This document shows, piece after piece, positions 1-5,980 of a stretch of DNA of 6,520 bases. The DNA lies in contig JADNEJ010000426.1 in NCBI GenBank assembly GCA_016292295.1, positions 1 through 6,520 on the forward strand, written 5' to 3'. How positions within the stretch are numbered: the first letter of the stretch is position 1; each line of letters starts with the position of its first letter. A program made the translations under genes and the position numbers. The notes under the pieces were generated by a model. The model saw only the letters and a program-made list of their open reading frames with translations, did not search any database and was not told where the DNA came from. This DNA comes from Candidatus Thiodictyon intracellulare (GTDB taxonomy: Bacteria > Pseudomonadota > Gammaproteobacteria > Chromatiales > Chromatiaceae).

Positions 1-189
1 TTCGTGCGCCTGGCTGATCCTCGTCAGCATACCGAGGCCATTACCAGTCGTCCGCCGCATGCTGCTGCATGCCCCTGCGCATTGCACCCGTCGCCGGGTT
101 TGCCGGCCCCGGCACAGCCGGAACTTCGCCTCAGCGTGTACCCGGCCGCGGGCCAGGAACGGCCCACGGCAGGCACCTACTGTGCTCCT
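1..189. other. Unassigned left flank, no recognisable gene
   Basis: I read all six frames here and recognise no protein family. One frame is open across the stretch and runs on into the integrase fragment that follows, but its residues are rich in Pro, Ala, Arg and Cys and do not resemble the middle of an integrase, so the open frame is probably a by-product of high GC. The hexamer GCATGC occurs twice close together (57-62 and 67-72). The segment may be rearranged DNA left by a former mobile element, because the integrase homology starts abruptly at about position 190. Confidence 0.4.
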
Positions 190-282
190 TTTAGGTTCAC
201 CGTCCACGATCTCAAGCGCAAGGGAGTGAGCGACGCGGCCGGCGATAAGCTCGCGGCCTCTGGTCATCGCTCAATGGCAATG

Positions 283-292
283 CTTCGCTTCG
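283..292. repeat. 5-bp tandem duplication (CTTCG x2) inside the integrase remnant
   Basis: CTTCG occurs at 283-287 and again at 288-292. The second copy shifts the integrase frame immediately before the codons for the catalytic VYN segment. Deleting one copy puts ATG-CTT-CGG-GTA-TAC-AAC in frame. This looks like a slippage event after the gene lost function, or the event that killed it. Confidence 0.7.
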
Positions 293-301
293 GGTATACA
301 A

Positions 302-347
302 CGTGTTGCCGAGCAAGGCCCCGGCGTGTTGCCGAGCAAGGCCCCGG
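302..347. repeat. Perfect 23-bp tandem duplication inside the integrase remnant
   Basis: Bases 302-324 and 325-347 are identical, beginning CGTGTTGCCGAG and ending GGCCCCGG. Because 23 is not a multiple of three, the duplication shifts the frame a second time. One copy encodes the expected tail VLPSKAPA of the integrase. Two exact copies with no divergence indicate a recent duplication. Confidence 0.9.
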
Positions 348-387
348 CGACACGGTGAGTTTTCAGGAGTATTTTCAATAGATCAAT

Positions 388-416
388 AAAAAAGGCCTAG
401 CCGTAAAGCTACGCTA
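388..416 (-). terminator. Probable intrinsic terminator of the tRNA operon
   Basis: Read on the minus strand downstream of tRNA-Lys, TAGC-GTA pairs with TAC-(G)-GCTA around a GCTT loop (arms at 398-405 and 410-416, one bulged G), followed by GGCC and a run of six T. The position, about 13 bases after the tRNA 3' end, is right for the end of the operon. The four GC bases between stem and T-run and the short stem make it weaker than a textbook terminator. Confidence 0.45.
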
Positions 417-428
417 TTGTTTACTTGA

Positions 429-501
429 TGGGTCGTGTAGGATTCGAACCTACGACCGATGGATTAAGAGTCCACTGCTCTACCAACTGAGCTAACGACC
501 C
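429..501 (-). tRNA. tRNA-Lys (anticodon CTT)
   Basis: The minus strand from 501 folds as a full cloverleaf: acceptor GGGTCGT/ACGACCC, D arm GCTC-AGTTGGTA-GAGC, anticodon stem GTGGA/TCCAT with loop CTCTTAA (anticodon CTT, reading the Lys codon AAG), and T arm GTAGG-TTCGAAT-CCTAC, with discriminator A at 429. It is the last gene of the four-tRNA operon. The CCA end is not encoded: the following bases are TCA, one change from CCA, while the other three tRNAs in the operon all encode CCA. With the integrase remnant just downstream, this 3' end is the likely attachment site of a former integrated element. Confidence 0.96.
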
Positions 502-578
502 GAAAGAATTAAGCCGGTTAGTTTATGGCTTCCGACAGGTTTGTCAACCGCCGCCGCGCCGGCCTGCATTATGTGAAA

Positions 579-655
579 TGGGGTGGACGATGGGGATCGA
601 ACCCACGACCACGGGAATCACAATCCCGCGCTCTACCAACTGAGCTACGTCCACC
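579..655 (-). tRNA. tRNA-His (anticodon GTG)
   Basis: The minus strand from 655 gives a complete cloverleaf. The acceptor is GTGGACG/CGTCCAC, the anticodon stem CGGGA/TCCCG encloses loop TTGTGAT (anticodon GTG), and the T arm is GTGGG-TTCGATC-CCCAT. The tRNA-His hallmark is present: an extra G at -1 (base 655) facing C73 (base 582), the main identity element for histidyl-tRNA synthetase. CCA is encoded at 579-581. It is third in the operon, 58 bp after tRNA-Arg and 77 bp before tRNA-Lys; neither spacer shows another gene. Confidence 0.97.
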
Positions 656-713
656 ATTTACTCGATTACGGCCGCATTCTAGACGATCGGCCGGCCAACG
701 TGGGCGGTAAACT

Positions 714-790
<77 letters not shown>

Positions 791-894
791 CTAAAAGCAG
801 TGCTGGCCATGACCGCTGAACGCGCGCCGTCCGCGCCTTAAGTGCGTCCCTCACGCACCCTGGCCGGCGACGGGACCCGCTCCGAAGAGGCCTT

Positions 895-971
895 TGGTCG
901 GGGTAGAGGGATTCGAACCCCCGACATCCTGCTCCCAAAGCAGGCGCGCTACCAAGCTGCGCTATACCCCG
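895..971 (-). tRNA. tRNA-Pro (anticodon TGG)
   Basis: The minus strand from 971 folds with acceptor CGGGGTA/TACCCCG, discriminator A at 898 and encoded CCA at 895-897. The anticodon stem CCTGC/GCAGG has loop TTTGGGA, so the anticodon is TGG. The T arm is CGGGG-TTCGAAT-CCCTC, closed partly by wobble pairs. It is the promoter-proximal gene of the operon, with a leader of roughly 28 nt from the predicted start site. The 103-bp spacer to tRNA-Arg (791-894) holds no further tRNA or recognisable ORF. Confidence 0.97.
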
Positions 972-1005
972 GATTCGGAAGCAACTCCAAATTGGAAGAC
1001 GCGGA

Positions 1006-1034
1006 AGTTTACCCCCACGCCCGGGCCTAGTCAA
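1006..1034 (-). promoter_or_regulatory. Sigma70-type promoter of the tRNA operon
   Basis: On the minus strand TTGACT (1034-1029) and TAAACT (1011-1006) are separated by exactly 17 bp, close to consensus in both boxes. Transcription would start near 999. The bases between the -10 box and the start (TCCGCGTC) are GC-rich, like the discriminator that makes stable-RNA promoters sensitive to ppGpp, so stringent control is a reasonable inference. The placement just upstream of tRNA-Pro agrees with its being first in the operon. Confidence 0.75.
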
Positions 1035-1100
1035 TCCGGTGCTTGTCGGCAGGAGTCGCCAGCCCGCCGACGGGGACCTGCGCGCCCCCGGCCGCGGCAG

Positions 1101-1128
1101 CCTGGACCGCCCGTGGGTGCGCTATCAT
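1101..1128 (+). promoter_or_regulatory. Weak candidate promoter for folD
   Basis: TATCAT at 1123-1128 is a good -10 candidate about 33 bp before the folD start. The best -35 match at about 16 bp spacing, CCTGGA (1101-1106), is poor. No other -10-like hexamer stands out between the tRNA promoter and folD, so the box is plausible mainly by position. Confidence 0.3.
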
Positions 1129-1160
1129 GCACGTCTGGTTAGCAGTGAGGCAAAATGGTG

Positions 1161-2030
1161 ATGAGCGCACAGATTCTCGACGGCAAGGCGGTAGCGACGG
1201 AGATCCGCGCGCAGATCCGGGTCCAGGTGGCGGCCGGACTGGCCGCGGGCGGGCGTGCACCGGGGTTGGTGGTGATCCTGGTGGGGGAACATCCGGCCTC
1301 CCAGGTCTACGTGCGCAACAAGCGCAAGGCCTGCGCCGAGGTGGGATTCATCTCTGAACAGCACGCGCTGCCCGCCGACGCGAGCCAGGCCGAACTGGAG
1401 GGGCTGATCGACCGACTGAACGCGGACCCCCGCATCGACGCCATCCTGGTGCAATTGCCCCTGCCCGGGCACATGGACGCGGAGGCGATCACCGAGCGCA
1501 TCCTGCCGACCAAGGACGTGGACGGTTTCCACCCCTACAACCTGGGCCGCCTGGCCCTGCGCATGCCGCTGCTACGGCCCTGCACCCCCAAGGGCGTTAT
1601 GACGCTCCTGGGGCGTACCGGTGCCGACCTCGCCGGGCTGGACGCGGTGATCATCGGCCAATCCAACATCGTCGGCCGACCCATGGCACTGGAACTGCTA
1701 GCGGCGCGCTGCACCATCACGGTCTGCCACAGCCGCACCCGTGACCTGGCCGGCAAGGTGCGCGGGGCCGACGTGCTGGTAGCGGCGATGGGGCGCGCAC
1801 GCTTCGTCCCTGGGGACTGGATCAAGCCCGGGGCGCTGGTCATCGATGTCGGCATCAACCACAACCCCGACGGCACCCTGGTCGGTGACCTGGACTACAC
1901 GGCCTGCGCCGAGCGCGCCGCCTGGATCACGCCAGTGCCGGGTGGTGTCGGCCCCATGACCATCGCCTGCCTGCTGGAAAACACCCTCCAGGCGGCGCAA
2001 CTGCATGGGGCGCGGCCGGCAAGAAACTGA
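1161..2030 (+). CDS. folD: Bifunctional methylenetetrahydrofolate dehydrogenase / methenyltetrahydrofolate cyclohydrolase FolD
   Basis: FolD is a cytoplasmic homodimer that oxidises 5,10-methylene-THF with NADP+ and hydrolyses the resulting methenyl-THF to 10-formyl-THF, used for purines and initiator tRNA formylation. All family motifs are present, numbered from the chosen start: the catalytic Tyr50-x3-Lys54 (YVRNK), VQLPLP near 97-102, KDVDGFHP near 118-125, PCTPKGVM near 140-147, the Rossmann segment [12 protein letters not shown] near 163-174, and PGGVGPMT near 260-267. Length (289 aa) is typical. Three in-frame starts lie close together: ATG 1155, GTG 1158 and ATG 1161. I chose 1161 because MSAQILDGK aligns without offset to the E. 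coli start, placing Tyr50 and Lys54 at the E. coli numbers, and because GAGG (1147-1150) is only 4 bp from 1155 but 10 bp from 1161. It is divergent from the tRNA operon and convergent with pat. I recall folD beside tRNA clusters in Pseudomonas too, so the arrangement is probably ancestral. Confidence 0.97.
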   Translation: MSAQILDGKAVATEIRAQIRVQVAAGLAAGGRAPGLVVILVGEHPASQVYVRNKRKACAEVGFISEQHALPADASQAELEGLIDRLNADPRIDAILVQLPLPGHMDAEAITERILPTKDVDGFHPYNLGRLALRMPLLRPCTPKGVMTLLGRTGADLAGLDAVIIGQSNIVGRPMALELLAARCTITVCHSRTRDLAGKVRGADVLVAAMGRARFVPGDWIKPGALVIDVGINHNPDGTLVGDLDYTACAERAAWITPVPGGVGPMTIACLLENTLQAAQLHGARPARN

Positions 2031-2033
2031 TCC

Positions 2034-2086
2034 GGGAGCGCCGAGCGCGAACTCGGCGCGTCGGCACCGACCCCGCCGGCGCTCCC
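2034..2086. terminator. GC-rich hairpin between convergent folD and pat
   Basis: A perfect 10-bp inverted repeat, GGGAGCGCCG (2034-2043) and CGGCGCTCCC (2077-2086), fills most of the 61-bp gap between the two stop codons. Inside it, GCCGAG/CTCGGC (2040-2045 and 2052-2057) and GTCGG/CCGAC (2060-2064 and 2067-2071) can form alternative smaller hairpins. Its symmetry and position suggest a shared bidirectional terminator. Neither side has a strong T-run (ATTT on the plus side), so it may work as a block to read-through or as a 3'-end stabiliser instead. Confidence 0.55.
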
Positions 2087-2091
2087 AGATT

Positions 2092-4770
2092 TCAAAGCAC
2101 CTTGGTGACCAACTTGACCGCCGGGTCTTCGAGGTCGGCGTCGATGCGGAAGCCCAGGGACTTCATCAGTGCCAACATGCGGGTGTTGGCGGTGAGGACC
2201 CCTCCCTCCATGACGCGGAAGCCGCGCCGCCGCGCATTGGCCATCAGTGAGCGCATAAGCCGCGCACCGATCCCCAGGTTACGCCAGGTGTCGGAGACCA
2301 CGACGGCAAATTCGCAGGCCTCGCCCCCTGGACGCGAGTTGTAGCGGGAGATCCCTACCGCCGCCTCTTCGCCATCGTGTTTGATCACGCCGATCAGAGC
2401 CATCTCCCTGTCATAATCGATGTGGGTGAAGCGCACCAGCATCTCCGGGGTCAGTTCCTGGATCGCCTGCATGAAGCGGAAATATTTGGTCTGCTCGGAC
2501 AGCCCGCGGACGAACTCTTGGGTCATGTTCGCGTCTTCCGGGCGAATCGGGCGGATCACCAGATCCTTGCCGTCCGGCAGCTGGACCCGCTCCAGGAGGC
2601 TGACCGGGTAGGGGTGGATGGCCATGTGACCGTAGGTGGTCTGCTGCGGCGGGCGGTAATGGACCTGAATCCGGGCATCCACAGCGAGCACCTCCTTGTC
2701 ATTTCCGATCAATGGATTGATCTCCATAGAGAGGATCTCGGGCAACTCGCAGACCATCTCGGAGACGCGCTGCAGGATGCGCGTCAGGGCCACCTTGTTC
2801 ATGGACGGGATCTGTTGGCGCGCCTCCATCATCCGCGCCACCCGGGTGTGCTCGATCATCCGCTGCGTGATGAAGGCATTGAGCGGCGGCAAGCACAGTG
2901 CGCGGTCTTCCAGCATGTCGACATCGGTGCCGCCGGGCCCGAAGCTGATGACGGGACCGAAGATGGAATCGCGCTTCACCCCGATCGCAAGTTCCCGGGC
3001 CGCGTGCTTGGAGACCATGCGCTCGACGGTCACCCCATCGACGCGGATGTCCGGACGCAGGCGCTTAGCACGTTCGACGATTTCGGTGTAGGAGCGGCGC
3101 ACCGACTGGGCGTCGGCGACATTGAGCACGACCCCATCCACGTCCGACTTGTTCTCCAGGTCCGGGGAGTTGACCTTGACGACCACAGGAAACCCCAGGA
3201 CCTCCGCCGCCATCAGGGCCTCATTGGCGCTGTTGGCCCGCACCGCCTGCATGGTGGGGATGCGGAAGGCGGCAAGCACTGCCTTGGCCTCGATGATCCC
3301 CAGGAGTTTGCGCCCCTCGGACATCACCCCTTCGATGATCAGGCGCGCGCCCTCCACGTCCTGGGGCTCCTGGTGAGAGAGCGGCCCCGGGGACTGCATC
3401 AGGAGTTGCTGGTTGCGCAGGTGGCGGGCGAGGAAGGAGAAGGCCTCGATGGCCGTCTCCGGGCTCTCGAAGTGCGGGACATGGTATTCGGCGAACAGAG
3501 CCTGCGCCTCGGCCACTCGGTTGCCACCCATCCAGGAGACGATCACCGGCTTCTTGTTCTTTTTCATCGCCTCGATCACCTGCTCCGCGGTGAGCGTCGG
3601 CTCGCCGAAGCCCAGGGGGGCAAAGATGACCAGCACCCCATCGACCTCGTGATCGGCAAGACAGGCGTCGAGTGCGACCCGATAGCGCTCCGGGGAGGCA
3701 TCGCCGATGATGTCCACCGGGTTACCGTTGGACCAGTAGCCCGGCAGGGCCTTTTCCAGGCTTTGGGAGGTAACCTCGGAGAGGGGGGCGAGCGTGAGCC
3801 CCAGGTCCTGGGCACGGTCCGCAGCCAGCACCCCGGGCCCACCCCCATTGGTAATGATGACGATCCGCTCCCCGGCCAGGCGGCGCCCGGTCCCGAACAC
3901 CTGGGCGGCGGCGAACAATTCCTCCAAGTGTGCCACTTGGACGACCCCGGCGCGCTCGGTGACCGCCCGAAAGACGTCCTCCGAACCGACGAAGGCCCCG
4001 GTGTGGGAGCGGATAGCGCGTGTACCGGCCGCGTGTCGACCGGCCTTGACCACCACCACCGGCTTCAGCCGCGCCACCGCCCGCAGTCCGCTCATGAAGC
4101 GCCGTGCGTTGCGAATGCCCTCCACGTAGAGCAGGATGCACTGGGTATGGCTGTCCAGCGCCAGGAAGTCGAGGATGTCACCGAAGTCCACGTCCGCCGC
4201 GGCCCCCACGGAGACCACGGCGGAGAGCCCGAGTTGGCGCCGCTCCGACCAGTCGATCATGGCGCTGCAGATCGCCCCCGACTGGGCCACTAGGGCGACG
4301 TTGCCGCGCCGCGGCATGTCGTGACCGGCGCTGGCGTTGAGTCCATGTTGGGGGCGGATCACGCCGTGACAGTTAGGCCCGAGCATGCGGATGCGGTTAC
4401 GCCGCGCCGCCTCCACCAGCCGGTCCTGCATGGCCGCGCCCAGGTCCCCCCGCTCTCCGAATCCGGCGGAGTAAACCACCGCCACCTGGACCCCGTAGCC
4501 GCCACACTGGTCCAGAATCCCCACGACCTGGTTCGCCGGAGCGGCGATGAGGGCCAAGTCGATGTGTTTATCTAGCGTGCTCAAGTCCTTGTAGCACGGC
4601 AGCCCTGCCACCTTCTCATACTTCGGGTTGACCGCGTAGGTGTGCCCCTTGAAGGTCCCGGCCAGCAGGTTGCGATAAACCTGGCCGCCGACTGAATCCG
4701 CGTTGTCGCTGGCCCCGAAGACGGCCACAGCACCCGGGGTGAACAACTGATCTACGTCAGACAAATGCAT
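2092..4770 (-). CDS. pat: Pat/PatZ-type protein lysine acetyltransferase: NDP-forming acyl-CoA synthetase-like module fused to GNAT domain
   Basis: The protein has 892 aa, close to the roughly 890 aa of E. coli PatZ (YfiQ), and the same domain order. Residues ~8-135 are a CoA-binding Rossmann domain (AVFGASDNADSVGG; VVYSAGFGE; GPNCHG). Residues ~150-460 are succinyl-CoA-ligase-like segments, including VEGI (E217) and SHTG (H256). Residues ~485-705 are an ATP-grasp domain (GPGGTDVD; MEINPL). Residues ~738-892 are a GNAT domain, with the acetyl-CoA loop RNLGIG (830-835) and a likely catalytic Glu (E820 in CEFAVVV). Known members acetylate the active-site Lys of acetyl-CoA synthetase and other AMP-forming ligases, switching them off. 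H256, the phosphorylated residue of active ADP-forming synthetases, is kept, but the ATP-grasp HKSDVGG motif reads NKSDVDG (N540), so synthetase activity is doubtful. Start: ATG 4770 gives a natural N terminus just before the CoA-binding fold; GAGGG lies 10 bp upstream, inside a small hairpin. It converges on folD and diverges from a deacetylase-family gene, its likely counterpart. Acetyltransferase role is likely; the target is inferred. Confidence 0.93.
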   Translation of the reverse strand: MHLSDVDQLFTPGAVAVFGASDNADSVGGQVYRNLLAGTFKGHTYAVNPKYEKVAGLPCYKDLSTLDKHIDLALIAAPANQVVGILDQCGGYGVQVAVVYSAGFGERGDLGAAMQDRLVEAARRNRIRMLGPNCHGVIRPQHGLNASAGHDMPRRGNVALVAQSGAICSAMIDWSERRQLGLSAVVSVGAAADVDFGDILDFLALDSHTQCILLYVEGIRNARRFMSGLRAVARLKPVVVVKAGRHAAGTRAIRSHTGAFVGSEDVFRAVTERAGVVQVAHLEELFAAAQVFGTGRRLAGERIVIITNGGGPGVLAADRAQDLGLTLAPLSEVTSQSLEKALPGYWSNGNPVDIIGDASPERYRVALDACLADHEVDGVLVIFAPLGFGEPTLTAEQVIEAMKKNKKPVIVSWMGGNRVAEAQALFAEYHVPHFESPETAIEAFSFLARHLRNQQLLMQSPGPLSHQEPQDVEGARLIIEGVMSEGRKLLGIIEAKAVLAAFRIPTMQAVRANSANEALMAAEVLGFPVVVKVNSPDLENKSDVDGVVLNVADAQSVRRSYTEIVERAKRLRPDIRVDGVTVERMVSKHAARELAIGVKRDSIFGPVISFGPGGTDVDMLEDRALCLPPLNAFITQRMIEHTRVARMMEARQQIPSMNKVALTRILQRVSEMVCELPEILSMEINPLIGNDKEVLAVDARIQVHYRPPQQTTYGHMAIHPYPVSLLERVQLPDGKDLVIRPIRPEDANMTQEFVRGLSEQTKYFRFMQAIQELTPEMLVRFTHIDYDREMALIGVIKHDGEEAAVGISRYNSRPGGEACEFAVVVSDTWRNLGIGARLMRSLMANARRRGFRVMEGGVLTANTRMLALMKSLGFRIDADLEDPAVKLVTKVL

Positions 4771-4928
4771 GGGGAGACTGCCCTCCCGGGCACGATTCGG
4801 TTTAAGCTTCGAGGGTACCGGTCGGGCGCGAGCCTAACGGCAAACGGGACAATCATCAACAATATTGGCGCGGGATCACCGATCCATCGGCCGCGGCCCC
4901 CACGGCAGTCGAGCACCAAGGACCCATC
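4771..4928. promoter_or_regulatory. Shared divergent control region of pat and the deacetylase gene
   Basis: These 158 bp must hold the promoters of both divergent genes. An AT-rich island (about 4848-4867) stands out from GC-rich flanks and is the best place for promoter melting. I find no convincing sigma70 pair on either strand; a weak minus-strand pair is TTGATG (4858-4853) with TAGGCT (4835-4830), 17 bp apart. Two overlapping inverted repeats lie nearer the deacetylase gene: GGATC-ACC-GATCC (4873-4885) and CCGAT-CC-ATCGG (4879-4890), which could be an operator. The deacetylase gene has AAGGA (4918-4922), 6 bp before its ATG. Confidence 0.4.
4772..4787 (-). promoter_or_regulatory. Small hairpin over the pat ribosome binding site
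   Basis: In the pat transcript the Shine-Dalgarno-like GGGAGGG (4787-4781) is followed by CTCCC (4776-4772) just before the start codon. GGGAG and CTCCC can pair as a 5-bp stem with a GGCAGT loop, ending one base from the ATG. This would cover the ribosome binding site. The inverted repeat is plain in the sequence; a role in translation control is inference, and a 5-bp stem could arise by chance. Confidence 0.35.
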
Positions 4929-5861
4929 ATGAACCTCGCTTTCATCTCCCACGAGTGCTGCCGGGAACACCAAATGGGCGCTTTCCACCCGGAATGCCCA
5001 GAGCGGCTCCATGCGATCTCCGACCGCATGATCGCCTCCGGTATGGAAATGCTGGTCACCCATTATGACGCCCCGGAGGCCACCCTGGACCAATTGGCAC
5101 GGGTCCATGACCGAGCCTATATCGCACGGATTTTCGCGGCCTCACCTAAGGACACCGACGCGCTGGCCTGGCTGGACGGCGACACGGCCATGAACGCCGG
5201 CACCCTGCCCGCGGCCCTGCGCTCCGCCGGGGCGGCCATCCTGGCGGTCGACCTGGTCATGAGCGGCAAACACCACTCCGCTTTCTGCTGCGTGCGCCCG
5301 CCGGGCCATCACGCCGGGCGCGATAGCGCAGCGGGATTCTGCTTCTTCAACAACGTGGCAGTCGCCGCCGCCCACGCGCTGGAGCACCACAGGCTCCAGC
5401 GGGTCGCCATCGTGGACTTCGACGTCCACCACGGCAACGGCACCGAGGACATCTTCACGGGCGAGCCCCGGGTGCTCTTCTGCTCAAGCTTCCAGCACCC
5501 CTTCTACCCGGGCATCGGGTCCGACACAGCGGGGCCCAACATTATCAAACTGCCCATGCCGCGCCTGACCAGCGGGACCGATTTCCGTGCCGCGGTCACC
5601 AGCGCGTGGCTGCCGCGCCTGGACGCCTTCGCCCCCGAAATGGTCTTCGTCTCCGCCGGATTCGATGGTCACGCCGAGGACGACATGGCGCATTTCAACC
5701 TGCGCGAGGCGGACTATGCGTGGATCACGCGGGAACTGCACAACCTGGCGGTCAAGCACGCGCATGGGCGAATCGTTTCGCTCCTCGAAGGGGGATACAA
5801 CCTGTCGGCCCTGGGGCGGTGCGTCAGCACCCATGTGGACGAACTGATCGGGCACGAGTAA
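4929..5861 (+). CDS. Zinc-dependent histone deacetylase family protein (class II-like lysine deacylase)
   Basis: The 310-aa protein is a single arginase/deacetylase-fold domain of typical bacterial length, without signal peptide or membrane segment, so cytoplasmic. Signature motifs are in order: HPECPERL (20-27), RPPGHHAG (123-130, with the catalytic His pair H127/H128), DFDVHHGNGT (163-172, zinc ligands D165 and H167), SAGFDGH (242-248, third zinc ligand D246), and LEGGYN (286-291, Y290, the oxyanion-stabilising Tyr). All catalytic residues known for this family are therefore present, and the enzyme is predicted active. The family removes acetyl or other acyl groups from lysine; some bacterial members act on polyamines or other small amides. 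The RPPGHH form is class II/HDAH-like. Divergence from the acetyltransferase gene pat supports a protein-deacetylase role like that of Bacillus AcuC acting on acetyl-CoA synthetase, but the substrate is inferred. Start ATG 4929 has AAGGA at 6-bp spacing and yields the usual short N terminus (MNLAFISHE). Confidence 0.95.
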   Translation: MNLAFISHECCREHQMGAFHPECPERLHAISDRMIASGMEMLVTHYDAPEATLDQLARVHDRAYIARIFAASPKDTDALAWLDGDTAMNAGTLPAALRSAGAAILAVDLVMSGKHHSAFCCVRPPGHHAGRDSAAGFCFFNNVAVAAAHALEHHRLQRVAIVDFDVHHGNGTEDIFTGEPRVLFCSSFQHPFYPGIGSDTAGPNIIKLPMPRLTSGTDFRAAVTSAWLPRLDAFAPEMVFVSAGFDGHAEDDMAHFNLREADYAWITRELHNLAVKHAHGRIVSLLEGGYNLSALGRCVSTHVDELIGHE

Positions 5862-5885
5862 CCGGTGCGCGAGGCGGGGCGCCAT

Positions 5886-5900
5886 TGTTGCACCGCAACA
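5886..5900. other. Perfect short inverted repeat after the deacetylase gene
   Basis: TGTTGC (5886-5891) and GCAACA (5895-5900) form a 6-bp perfect stem with a 3-base loop, 25 bp after the stop codon. The position suits a transcript end, but no T-run follows on the plus strand, so I do not call it an intrinsic terminator. Confidence 0.35.
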
Positions 5901-5980
5901 TCAGAATAGGCGTGAATGGTCGCGGATGCAATGCTGATGCGACCGCCCCGCCATGCGGTCCGCCCGCAGATTTCGCGCCC

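Larger units (their letters stand above)
190..358 (+). pseudogene. Tyrosine recombinase (phage-type integrase) C-terminal remnant, frameshifted
   Basis: From base 190 the frame reads FRFTVHDLKRKGVSDAAGDK, then LAASGHRSMAML. This is the C-terminal catalytic part of a tyrosine recombinase, with the HDLK box (205-216; Lys where many members have Arg) and the GHRS box. After ATG-CTT (280-285) the frame breaks. CTTCG is present twice in tandem (283-292), and a 23-bp unit is present twice (302-347). If one copy of each is removed, translation continues MLRVYNVLPSKAPATR and stops at TGA 356-358, which is a normal ending for this family and supplies the catalytic Tyr (VYN). The N-terminal and central regions are missing upstream, so this is a dead fragment. 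It lies 70 bp beyond the 3' end of tRNA-Lys, which suggests an old tRNA-targeting genomic island or prophage. The integrase assignment rests on motifs read by eye; the repair argument is directly visible in the bases. Confidence 0.75.

Noticed and set aside
4..381. The 125-codon frame at the left edge as an intact protein
   Set aside because: Only its middle third resembles anything (integrase tail). The start region has no homology and the end is out of the ancestral frame because of two tandem duplications.
2377..4293. A 638-codon open frame on the plus strand, fully antisense to pat
   Set aside because: It is in codon register with pat, so it stays open as long as pat avoids TTA, CTA and TCA, which are rare at this GC content. 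The translation is rich in His, Asp, Gly and Arg and shows no family motifs.
5606..5861. Plus-strand frame starting inside the deacetylase gene and continuing past its stop
   Set aside because: The part inside the deacetylase gene is a shadow frame of a gene with full catalytic motifs. Only the later portion, from 5981, has coding-like composition, and that is listed separately.
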